Origin: Alphaproteobacteria bacterium
GTDB lineage: Bacteria > Pseudomonadota > Alphaproteobacteria > JAEULC01
Direction of reading: 5' to 3'
Assembly (NCBI GenBank): GCA_020851015.1
Contig: JADZDN010000011.1
Location: forward strand, 1 to 7,855
DNA length: 7,855 nucleotides
Both the position numbers and the translations under genes were made by a program. Shown here in pieces: positions 1 through 4,483 of the stretch; position 1 is the first letter of the stretch, and each line of letters starts with the position of its first letter. The notes under the pieces were generated by a model. The model was not told where the DNA came from and did not search any database. It was given only the letters and a program-made list of their open reading frames with translations.

Positions 1-638
1 TAGGCGACCTTCTTGGGATCGGCGCCCAGCGCCTTGGCCATCAGCCCGGCGAGGATGTGGTCGGTGCCGCCGGCCGACCCGCCGGCATAGGACACCTTGC
101 CGGGATCGGCCTTCATCGCGGCGGCCAGGCTCGCCATGTCCTTGTGCGGCGAGTTGGCGGGCACGACGATGACCTCGAACTCCTCGGTCAGCTTGGCGAT
201 CGGCACGGTCTGGGTCAGCTTGACCGGCGACTTGTTGGTGATGAGCGCGCCCACCATCACCATGCCGGCGACCATCAGCGCGTTCGGCTGGCCCTTCCAC
301 TGGTTGACGAACTCGGGCAGGCCGACGGCGCCGCCGGCGCCGCCCTTGTTGGTGACCTGGGCCGACTTGATGAGGCCCGATGCCTTCAGCGCCTGCTCCA
401 TCGACCGCGCGGTCTGGTCCCACCCGCCGCCGGGATTGGCCGGCACGAAGACCTTGAGCTGGTCGACGGGCGCCGCGGCGCCCTGCGCCTGCGCCTGGCC
501 GATCAGGCCCGCGGCCTCGAAGCCCGGCAGGCCCAAGAGGCGGTCGAGCCCGCCCAGCCCGGCGGCCAGACCGGCGGCGCCCAGGGCCGTGCCGGCGAGA
601 AACTGGCGGCGCGAGAAACCGCGCGATTCGAACGACAT
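1..638 (-). CDS. Tripartite tricarboxylate transporter (TctC/Bug family) substrate-binding protein, 5' part
   Basis: The window holds the first 212 codons; the gene runs off the left edge. Bug/TctC proteins bind small carboxylates or related solutes in the periplasm and usually deliver them to a TctAB-type membrane pair. The N-terminus has a twin-arginine motif (SRRQFL, residues 9-14), a long Ala/Gly/Leu hydrophobic stretch, and a likely cleavage site after AQAQ near residue 52, so export by Tat is likely. The mature part begins with KVFVPANPGGGWDQTAR (about residues 62-78), the family's N-terminal ligand-pocket region, followed by a glycine-rich NKGGAGGAVG segment and later SYAGGSAGGTDH. The ATG at 638 is preceded by GGAGGAG (complement of 645-651) with a 6-nt spacer, which settles the start. 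No tctA or tctB is visible, so they could lie to the left or elsewhere. The ligand cannot be told from sequence. Confidence 0.9.
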   Translation of the reverse strand, partial: MSFESRGFSRRQFLAGTALGAAGLAAGLGGLDRLLGLPGFEAAGLIGQAQAQGAAAPVDQLKVFVPANPGGGWDQTARSMEQALKASGLIKSAQVTNKGGAGGAVGLPEFVNQWKGQPNALMVAGMVMVGALITNKSPVKLTQTVPIAKLTEEFEVIVVPANSPHKDMASLAAAMKADPGKVSYAGGSAGGTDHILAGLMAKALGADPKKVA

Positions 639-769
639 GCGTGTCTCCTCCCGAGAAGGCTATTGCAAGTGGCGTCCCTGGAACGGAGCCTAGCGGATGG
701 GGGCGGAGGTGGGAAGGTGGGGCAACCGGGCCGAGCACCCGTATTTCTCCAGGTCGCCCCTTTTTTTCG

Positions 770-807
770 TCATCCTGAGGAGGCGCGAAGCGCCGTCTCG
801 AAGGATG
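770..807. repeat. Dispersed palindromic hairpin repeat (TCATCCTGAG family), copy 1
   Basis: An imperfect palindrome: outer arms CATCCT (771-776) and AGGATG (802-807) enclose an inner stem GGCGC-GAA-GCGCC (782-794). A related copy lies inverted at 2616-2653 with different but still pairing bases, so the fold appears to be what is kept. Such TCATCCTGAG...CTCGAAGGATG elements are familiar as intergenic repeats in alphaproteobacterial genomes; the copy number in this genome cannot be judged here. It lies between the divergently transcribed binding-protein gene and higB. A run of seven T (761-767) is on its left side, the wrong side for a plus-strand terminator. Confidence 0.75.
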
Positions 808-874
808 GGCCCTTCGCCTGTGGACGTGTCAAAGGACGCTCGCGGGAACGCCGCGGCGTTTCGTAAAGCGTAGC

Positions 875-903
875 TTGACGCATTACGGGTTCTGCGCGAC
901 AAT
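875..903 (+). promoter_or_regulatory. Predicted sigma70-type promoter of higB
   Basis: TTGACG (875-880), a 17-bp spacer and GACAAT (898-903) give a reasonable -35/-10 pair. The -10 ends only 5 bp before the higB ATG at 909, so transcription should begin at or within a base or two of the start codon. A perfect 14-bp palindrome, AACGCCGCGGCGTT (847-860), lies just upstream, and CGCATT (879-884) / AATGCG (901-906) form an inverted pair across the promoter. Either could bind the HigA repressor. This is inferred; no start site is measured. Confidence 0.55.
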
Positions 904-908
904 GCGCG

Positions 909-1196
909 ATGGAAATCCGCAGCGTCCGGCACAAGGGCCTGCGCCGCCTGATGCTCAAGGACGACGCGGCCGGCCTGCCCCAGGGGTCGGTCGCGAAGAT
1001 CGCCGCGATCCTGTCCTTCCTGCAGGACGCATCCGGCGTGGACGCGCTGAAATCCGTGCCGACCTGGCGCGTGCATCCGTTGACGGGCGACCGCAAGGGC
1101 ACGTGGTCCCTGTCGGTCACGCGCAACTGGCGGATCACCTTCCGGATCGATGCCGACGGCGCGGTGACCGATCTGGATTTCGAGGACTATCACTAG
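909..1196 (+). CDS. higB: HigB-type (RelE/ParE superfamily) toxin
   Basis: A 95-residue protein with the HigB layout: a small basic N-terminus (RSVRHKGLRRL, residues 4-14), a helical segment KIAAILSFLQDA (30-41), the strand region TWRVHPLTGDRKGTWSLSV (52-70), and the family's C-terminal signature NWRITFRID...DLDFEDYH (73-95). HigB toxins are ribosome-dependent mRNA interferases acting in the cytoplasm; they cut translated mRNAs and are blocked by HigA. Length is normal for the family (about 90-95 residues). The ATG at 909 is used because the protein then begins as relatives do (MEIRSVRHKGL). There is no Shine-Dalgarno; the promoter lies immediately upstream, so the mRNA may be leaderless. The partner higA is downstream on the same strand, but 154 bp away instead of the usual few bases. 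Confidence 0.87.
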   Translation: MEIRSVRHKGLRRLMLKDDAAGLPQGSVAKIAAILSFLQDASGVDALKSVPTWRVHPLTGDRKGTWSLSVTRNWRITFRIDADGAVTDLDFEDYH

Positions 1197-1202
1197 TGCG
1201 CA

Positions 1203-1215
1203 GGCAACGGTTGCC
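1203..1215. repeat. Small hairpin in the higB-higA spacer
   Basis: GGCAAC (1203-1208), G, GTTGCC (1210-1215): perfect 6-bp arms with a one-base centre, just after the higB stop. As RNA the one-base loop is strained, so a shorter stem with a larger loop is more likely. No U-tract follows, so it is not a convincing intrinsic terminator. Confidence 0.35.
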
Positions 1216-1262
1216 GCGTGCGGCCTTGGGCAATCGGATTGGGCGGCCCGAACAAACGTTCC

Positions 1263-1302
1263 TCATCCTGAGCCTGTCGAAGGATGAGCCTGTCGAAGGA
1301 TG
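1263..1302. repeat. Palindromic repeat with a 16-bp unit in two tandem copies, inside the higBA spacer
   Basis: The unit TGAGCCTGTCGAAGGA occurs at 1269-1284 and again, identically, at 1285-1300. The array begins with TCATCCT (1263-1269) and ends with AGGATG (1297-1302), so the two ends can pair into a hairpin. The same unit occurs three times in the opposite orientation at 4487-4534. The different unit numbers suggest slippage or recombination. The element lies between higB and higA, on the transcript expected to carry both. Confidence 0.85.
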
Positions 1303-1350
1303 CGGCTTTCGTAGGATCAAGTCTGCCAACCCCTGAAGGAGCGACGCTTG

Positions 1351-1671
1351 ATGCGCATGAAGAACCCCGTCCATCCCGGCCTGTTCCTGCGGCTGGAAGT
1401 CCTTGACGCCCTGGGCCTGTCGGTGACCGAGGCGGCCAAGGCGCTGGGCGTCACGCGCCCGGCGCTGTCGGCGCTGATCAACGCGCGCGCGGCGCTGTCG
1501 CCCGACATGGCGATCCGCGTGCAGAAGGCCTTCGGCCCCGACATGGAAACCCTGATGCGGATGCAGAACTCCTGGGACATCGCCCAGGCCCGCAAACGTG
1601 AGGCCGCGATCAAGGTGAAACGCTATGTGGCGAAGGGGGCGCGGGCGGAGCGGAGAGCGGCGGCGGGGTGA
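1351..1671 (+). CDS. higA: HigA-family antitoxin (XRE helix-turn-helix)
   Basis: A 106-residue protein with the HigA start MRMKNPVHPGLFLRLEVLDALGLS and a Cro/C1-type helix-turn-helix at about residues 24-46 (SVTEAAKALGVTRPALSALIN). The PDMAIRVQKAFGPDMETLMRMQNSWDIAQA segment that follows is typical of this antitoxin family. HigA binds HigB to neutralise it and represses the shared promoter. AAGGAG (1336-1341) is 9 nt from the ATG at 1351; an in-frame TTG at 1348 is also possible, as is an ATG at 1357. The C-terminus (residues 90-106) is a basic Arg/Ala tail. The gap to higB is unusually large and holds a palindromic repeat. I see no convincing separate promoter in the gap, so the two genes probably still share the transcript from upstream of higB. 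Confidence 0.87.
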   Translation: MRMKNPVHPGLFLRLEVLDALGLSVTEAAKALGVTRPALSALINARAALSPDMAIRVQKAFGPDMETLMRMQNSWDIAQARKREAAIKVKRYVAKGARAERRAAAG

Positions 1672-1827
1672 ATGTTCAGTAACTCGCTGTATGGCGCCAG
1701 CACCCAGGAATCCGGCACATTTGTTGACCCGAGCAGGACGCGAGAATGTGCGCTCCGCTCTCGCAGCGCCGTCTCTGCTCCGCCGACACCGTTTCTGCCG
1801 AGCTATTTTGGATTTGCTGACAGAGCT

Positions 1828-2403
1828 CTATTGTCGACGAGGCATCGGCAAGTTGTCTGCTGCTTGAGCTATCTTTTCAAGTTCCACAAGTGCAGCCTCG
1901 ACGTGAAATCGAGCTCCCAGGAAATGGCCATCCTTGGTGACTATCATTGCAGTAGCGTCCGCAATGCCGGGTTCTGTCCGGGGTATTCCAGGAACCTCCA
2001 TGGACCGCAGAAATTTGCCCTGCTTCCACCCGCTGCCCGCCAGATATTCCTCATCGTGTTCGATCATGTCTCTGAGGTCTTTTCCTTCGGCCTGAATGTG
2101 GATTGCCGCGTCCCATACGGGCTTTATGCATGGGAACAGTTGGGCAGCCCGGGGTAGGAGGCGCAGCATCTTTCCGAGCACCGCGACAAAATGATATTTC
2201 GCAAGTGGCAGCTCTCTTCTAAACACCCGCTGGCTCTCGGCAATGAAAGCCTCCATCGCGGTGCGGGGCGGCGGAGGCGCCATTCGGCGAGCAACCCGTA
2301 GAAACTCCTCACCATCGCACAAACACGCCCACAGCCAAAACCGAAGATCTTCTCAATCTGACCATGTGGGACCACTTGCCTCAGGTTTCTCAGGTTCATT
2401 CAT
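1828..2403 (-). pseudogene. Unrecognised gene with an in-frame TGA at codon 17
   Basis: I do not recognise the family. Reading begins at ATG 2403 with GAGG (complement of 2411-2414) 7 nt upstream and gives MNEPEKPEASGPTWSD. It then meets TGA at 2355-2353 and continues in the same frame as EDLRFWLWACLCDGEEFLRV, staying open to TAG at 1828. Without the stop the product would be 191 residues: an acidic start, a Trp-rich segment, a Pro run (APPPPR), a helical middle (AFIAESQRVFRRELPLAKYH), and a C-terminal half with KDGHFLGARFHVEAALVELEKI. No signal peptide or membrane helix is obvious. The TGA could derive from TGG (Trp) or CGA (Arg) by one change. Restarts at TTG 2322 or ATG 2283 would give 164 or 151 residues, but neither has a Shine-Dalgarno. 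AT-rich codons are more frequent than in neighbouring genes, suggesting transfer. It is a pseudogene, a sequencing error, or a shorter gene with an internal start. Confidence 0.6.
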
Positions 2404-2463
2404 CGCAAATCCTCAGTCCGCATCGCCAGTAAGGATGAGGGAATTGGAGTCGGAGTGGATCAG

Positions 2464-2478
2464 ATTTCAACCTGAAAT
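2464..2478. promoter_or_regulatory. Short perfect palindrome upstream of the 2403 gene
   Basis: ATTTCA (2464-2469), ACC, TGAAAT (2473-2478): 6-bp arms with a 3-bp centre, about 60 bp upstream of ATG 2403 and just past the stop of the antitoxin remnant. It could be an operator for the minus-strand gene, but arms this short can occur by chance and no good -10 element accompanies it. Confidence 0.25.
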
Positions 2479-2483
2479 TCCAT

Positions 2484-2695
2484 CTATGCCGCTCTTGTCC
2501 GCCTATCGCGCACCGTGACCTCGCCGGCGCCTTCGCGCGTTGCCGCGGCGACGTTGATCTCGACGCGGCATCCCAGCGCCGTCAGGAATCGGATCAACCG
2601 CGCGACGAGCTTCATCGCCCTTCGAGACGGGCCTGCGGCCCTCCTCAGGGTGACGCTGCCTCGTCGCAGCTCGGGCTGCGTCGCGCCGATGCTTC
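2484..2695 (-). pseudogene. Remnant of a HigA-like antitoxin, interrupted by a hairpin repeat
   Basis: The minus-strand reading IGATQPEL...LVARLIRFLTALGCRVEINVAAATREGAGEVTVRDRR...AA matches residues about 54-114 of the intact antitoxin at 3633-3977 (IGATQPEL...SVARLIRFLTALGCSIEINIAAATRQGAGDVVVRDRR). Protein and DNA similarity are both clear by eye. Between the two matching blocks, the stretch SKILGGKFSEV of the intact protein, the end of the helix-turn-helix, is replaced by about 20 residues encoded by a TCATCCTGAG-family hairpin (2616-2653). The N-terminal half, with its start codon, is missing: similarity fades near 2695, and what lies beyond is the upstream region of the plus-strand gene at 2756. 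No matching toxin lies upstream. The frame is still open, so an ORF caller could report an 88-residue protein starting at 2750, but its first residues match nothing in the paralogue. Almost certainly non-functional as a DNA-binding antitoxin. Confidence 0.8.
2616..2653. repeat. Dispersed palindromic hairpin repeat, copy 2, inverted relative to 770-807
   Basis: Read on the minus strand it follows copy 1 closely: TCACCCTGAGGAGG...CCGTCTCGAAGGG. Outer CCCT (2618-2621) pairs with AGGG (2647-2650); the inner stem is GGGCC (2629-2633), TGC, GGCCC (2637-2641). In copy 1 the inner stem is GGCGC/GCGCC and the outer stem CATCCT/AGGATG, so several positions differ in a paired, compensatory way. This copy lies inside the antitoxin remnant. 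Confidence 0.75.
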
Positions 2696-2741
2696 GGCCC
2701 GCCGCCGGTGGTGCGCGGGCTGGACACGTGGCAAGCTTGCT

Positions 2742-2763
2742 ACCATGCATTGACCATGCATTG
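2742..2763 (+). repeat. Perfect 11-bp tandem duplication across a start codon
   Basis: ACCATGCATTG occurs at 2742-2752 and again at 2753-2763. The second copy contains the chosen ATG (2756) of the secreted-protein gene. The first copy makes ATG-CAT-TGA (2745-2753), a two-codon open frame ending 2 bp before that ATG. It is probably a recent slippage event. Confidence 0.85.
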
Positions 2764-3406
2764 CGTATCGTGGGGCTTGGCGTTGGTCCTGGCGGTGCCT
2801 GCGGCAGTAGCGCCGTGGCCGGTCGCGGCGTGGCAGGACGATTTTGCCCTCTTCAAGCAGGCCGACCGCGTCTGCATCGATACGCGGCTGTGGGACGATC
2901 CGTCGTCGGCGACGGTTGCCCCCGCCGCGGTACTTGAGCTCGATTCCCTGGCCGAGATCGCGGTCGTCGCGGGGAAGCGCGCCGTGGCGGAAGCCGGGCT
3001 TGCGGATGTCGCGGTCGTCAACGGCTTGCGGTCCTGTCCCGTGTTTCGCGACGTCCTGGCCTCATCGCACGAATTGTTGACGCTGTGGATCACGCTGCAC
3101 GTGGCGGTGCGCCGCCCGGCGGACGGCGGCCCTGCGGATGCAGGTCGCGCCGGCGATCCCCTTGTGGATGCCCTTCGCCTCGTAGCCGTGGCGGTGACGA
3201 TGCAGTGCTACGCCAAGGATCCGCTGGGATCCACGGTGCTACCTGTCGCCGAGGACAGCATTCCGCCGGACGGATTCCTTTACCAGCCCGACCGCAACGA
3301 TCTTCGCCCGCGCCTGACGGCGCTGTTCGATCGCGTGTGGCGCCGCCTCGTGGTCGCGATGACGCCGATCCTGCCGGGTGCGGTCAGGCCGCCAGCGCTG
3401 CCGTAG
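2756..3406 (+). CDS. Unrecognised exported protein, 216 residues
   Basis: I do not recognise a family. From ATG 2756 the protein opens with a hydrophobic segment (residues 4-21, SWGLALVLAVPAAVAPWP) ending in VAA-WQDDF at 23-30, which fits a signal peptide cleaved after residue 25, although no Lys or Arg precedes the hydrophobic core. The mature part has three cysteines (residues 40, 94, 151), a helical stretch (HELLTLWITLHVAVRR, 105-120), a Gly/Asp/Ala-rich loop (122-134), a second helical stretch (136-151) and a basic C-terminal helix (LTALFDRVWRRLVVAM, 187-202). GTG 2708 is an alternative in-frame start adding 16 residues, but the signal-peptide pattern favours 2756. No clear Shine-Dalgarno is present. 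High GC at third codon positions on this strand supports real coding. It lies alone between two decayed minus-strand fragments, so its context suggests no function. It is probably periplasmic. Confidence 0.6.
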   Translation: MHCVSWGLALVLAVPAAVAPWPVAAWQDDFALFKQADRVCIDTRLWDDPSSATVAPAAVLELDSLAEIAVVAGKRAVAEAGLADVAVVNGLRSCPVFRDVLASSHELLTLWITLHVAVRRPADGGPADAGRAGDPLVDALRLVAVAVTMQCYAKDPLGSTVLPVAEDSIPPDGFLYQPDRNDLRPRLTALFDRVWRRLVVAMTPILPGAVRPPALP

Positions 3407-3439
3407 GCGGTGCGTCGGGCCGGGTGCGTCGCAGGGGCG

Positions 3440-3493
3440 CGCTTCCCTCACCCGGCTCGCTTACGCTCGCCACCCTCTCCCGGTGGGAGAGGG
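3440..3493. repeat. CCTCACCCGGCTCGC-type repeat with GGGAGAGGG hairpin, copy 1
   Basis: The 42 bases at 3440-3481 are identical to 4393-4434. They end in CCCTCTCCC (3473-3481), which pairs with GGGAGAGGG (3485-3493) across a three-base loop, a strong GC hairpin. No U-tract follows on either strand. It lies between the converging ends of the secreted-protein gene and the HNH fragment, where it might act as a two-way termination or mRNA-end structure. Similar elements are familiar from GC-rich proteobacterial intergenic regions. Confidence 0.75.
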
Positions 3494-3626
3494 GCGGGGC
3501 GCCGCGCACCCTTGCTAAAGTTGCACGCCGCGCAGAGCGTGCGCAGGTTTTCCGCCAGGCTCTTGCCGCCCAGCGACCAGGGTTCGATGTGGTCGACATG
3601 CAGCTTGACGTCGCGCGTCAGCGCCG
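3448..3626 (-). pseudogene. 3' fragment of an HNH nuclease gene (duplicate of 4532-4692)
   Basis: The minus-strand frame reads LTRDVKLHVDHIEPWSLGG...ENLRTLCAACNFSKGARRP and ends at TGA 3450-3448, inside the CCTCACCC repeat. DNA at 3511-3626 aligns without gaps to 4577-4692; by eye about nine in ten bases match, and within 3541-3626 only two differ. The fragment keeps the DH, ENL and second C-x2-C of the HNH domain but lacks everything upstream, including the first C-x2-C. Similarity stops about 7 bp before the stop codon of the antitoxin at 3633, so the break lies exactly at the edge of the TA operon. A longer open frame through the antitoxin gene (up to 3936) is only an out-of-frame shadow. 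Not functional as a nuclease. Confidence 0.8.
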
Positions 3627-3632
3627 CTTGGG

Positions 3633-3977
3633 CTAAGCCGCCCTCTTCTCCCGCCGATCGCGCACGACGACATCGCCCGCCCCTTGGCGTGTTGCCGCGG
3701 CGATATTGATCTCGATGCTGCATCCCAGCGCCGTCAGGAACCGGATCAGCCGCGCGACCGAGACTTCCGAGAACTTTCCGCCGAGGATCTTGGACAGCTC
3801 CGGCTGCGTCGCGCCGATGCGCTTGGCCGCCGCGCGCTGGGTCAGCTTCAGCGCCTTGATCGCGCGGCCCAGGCGCAGCACCAGTTCGGCCTTGACGTAG
3901 TGCTCCTCGGCGTCCGGCAGGCCGAGCTGGAGCCACACGTTGTGCGCGGGGTCCTTGGCGGCGGGGAGCTTGCTCAT
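3633..3977 (-). CDS. XRE-family antitoxin of the second TA operon (HigA2-like)
   Basis: A 114-residue protein. Residues 1-30 are a lead-in (MSKLPAAKDPAHNVWLQLGL, then PDAEEHYVKAELVLRL). A Cro/C1-type helix-turn-helix covers about 40-68 (IKALKLTQRAAAKRIGATQPELSKILGGK). Residues 72-93 (VSVARLIRFLTALGCSIEINI) form the dimer-side helix and strand typical of antitoxins paired with Gp49-type toxins. A basic tail ends the protein. It should bind the toxin encoded just upstream and repress the shared promoter. Its ATG overlaps the toxin stop (ATGA, 3977-3974), and AGGAG (complement of 3986-3990) is 8 nt upstream inside the toxin gene, so translation is coupled and well supplied. A decayed paralogue lies at 2484-2695. 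The family assignment is firm; a numbered gene name is not. Confidence 0.85.
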   Translation of the reverse strand: MSKLPAAKDPAHNVWLQLGLPDAEEHYVKAELVLRLGRAIKALKLTQRAAAKRIGATQPELSKILGGKFSEVSVARLIRFLTALGCSIEINIAAATRQGAGDVVVRDRREKRAA

Positions 3978-4345
3978 GCGCCTTTCTCCTTTTCCTCGAT
4001 CAGCGCGGCCAGGCGCCGCCGGACCATTTCGATCTCGGCCTTGGGCGTCGCGATGCCCCGGGTCGATTTCTTCTGGAAGGCGTGCAGAACATGGACCGCG
4101 TCGGCGAACCGGACCGTGTAGACTGCCCGATAGGCATTGCCGTCATGGCTCTGCTTTACTTCGACCACCGCGCCGCCGCCGAAGCCCTTCAGCGTCTTCG
4201 CCATCGTGGGATGGCGCTCGCCCATCTGGGCCAGGAACAGGGCGAAACCCATCTCCCGCTGGACCGGCGCGGGAAAGCCCATGAAGTCAGCTTTCGACGT
4301 TCCACGCCAGAACAGCGGTTTCGGCTCGTCGGCGTTTCGCGCCAT
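3974..4345 (-). CDS. Gp49/RelE-superfamily toxin of the second TA operon
   Basis: A 123-residue protein with the phage-derived Gp49-like toxin pattern: KPLFWRGTSKADFMGFP (residues 9-25), VQREMGFALFLAQMGERHP (28-46), the conserved core LKGFGGGAVVEVKQSHDGNAYRAVYTVRFADAVHVLHAFQKKS (52-94), then GIATPKAEIEMVRRRL (97-112). Relatives act as RelE/HigB-like mRNA interferases neutralised by a downstream XRE antitoxin, as here. The ATG at 4345 is preferred; an in-frame TTG at 4351 would add two residues but lies within the predicted -10 element. No Shine-Dalgarno precedes it, and the promoter at 4351-4379 abuts the start, so the mRNA may be leaderless. The toxin-first order is usual for this family. 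The gene looks intact, without frameshift or missing motif. Confidence 0.87.
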   Translation of the reverse strand: MARNADEPKPLFWRGTSKADFMGFPAPVQREMGFALFLAQMGERHPTMAKTLKGFGGGAVVEVKQSHDGNAYRAVYTVRFADAVHVLHAFQKKSTRGIATPKAEIEMVRRRLAALIEEKEKGA

Positions 4346-4350
4346 GATCA

Positions 4351-4379
4351 AATATGTGATTGTTCACATGGCAAGTCAA
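4351..4379 (-). promoter_or_regulatory. Promoter and probable operator of the Gp49-type TA operon
   Basis: On the minus strand, TTGACT (complement of 4374-4379), a 17-bp spacer and CATATT (complement of 4351-4356) form a good -35/-10 pair. Within them lies a perfect inverted repeat, ATGTGA-TTGT-TCACAT (4354-4369, plus strand), covering part of the -10 and half the spacer. That is where an autorepressing antitoxin would be expected to bind. The -10 ends 5 bp before ATG 4345, predicting a leaderless or nearly leaderless transcript. The 4-bp centre does not suit CRP, whose half-sites are 6 bp apart. Assignment of the antitoxin as binder is inferred. Confidence 0.65.
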
Positions 4380-4392
4380 GAGCCGTGCAGCA

Positions 4393-4464
4393 CGCTTCCC
4401 TCACCCGGCTCGCTTACGCTCGCCACCCTCTCCCCCCTTCGACTAACGCTCAGGTGGGAGAGGG
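4393..4464. repeat. CCTCACCCGGCTCGC-type repeat, copy 2, with enlarged loop
   Basis: Bases 4393-4434 are identical to 3440-3481. The hairpin arms CCCTCTCCC (4426-4434) and GGGAGAGGG (4456-4464) are kept, but the three-base loop of copy 1 is replaced by 21 bases. It lies upstream of the TA promoter and downstream of the intact HNH gene, the same position relative to HNH as copy 1. Confidence 0.75.
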
Positions 4465-4483
4465 TTGGGGCGACGCCTCCTCA

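Noticed and set aside
757..807. Intrinsic terminator from the T-run plus hairpin
   Set aside because: The T-run precedes the hairpin on the plus strand and becomes an A-run on the minus strand, so neither transcript has hairpin followed by U-tract.
57..866. Open frames on the plus strand opposite the binding-protein gene
   Set aside because: They are His/Arg/Gly-rich shadows of the minus-strand TctC-type gene, which has a Tat signal, a family motif and a Shine-Dalgarno.
690..1193. Minus-strand open frames opposite higB running through the hairpin repeat
   Set aside because: Part is the repeat read as protein (ASRLLRMTKK-type), the rest is antisense to higB; no start signal or motif.
1263..1302. 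CRISPR-like array
   Set aside because: The 16-bp units are directly adjacent without spacers, and the ends form a palindrome; it is a tandem palindromic repeat.
1672..2157. Plus-strand frame beginning right after the higA stop (MFSNSLYGAS...)
   Set aside because: No Shine-Dalgarno, no recognisable motif, and most of it is antisense to the better supported minus-strand gene at 1828-2403. A small product from 1672 cannot be fully excluded.
2124..2399. Minus-strand frame MNLRNLRQVV... as the real start of the unknown gene, joined by a frameshift
   Set aside because: At first a frameshift seemed needed, but ATG 2403 is in the same frame as the long ORF and has a better-placed Shine-Dalgarno. 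Only a TGA, not a frameshift, then separates the parts.
2740..3093. Possible toxin remnant on the minus strand opposite the secreted-protein gene
   Set aside because: The tandem-duplication model predicts a toxin here, but no frame shows the Gp49 motifs (LKGFGGG, YRAVYTVRF, HAFQKKS).
3448..3936. A 162-residue HNH protein
   Set aside because: Only its last 60 or so residues are HNH-like; the rest is the antitoxin gene read out of frame.
4354..4369. CRP/FNR-type binding site (TGTGA...TCACA)
   Set aside because: The half-sites are 4 bp apart, not the 6 bp of CRP, and the bases do not match the FNR TTGAT...ATCAA consensus. The position over a TA promoter fits an antitoxin operator better.
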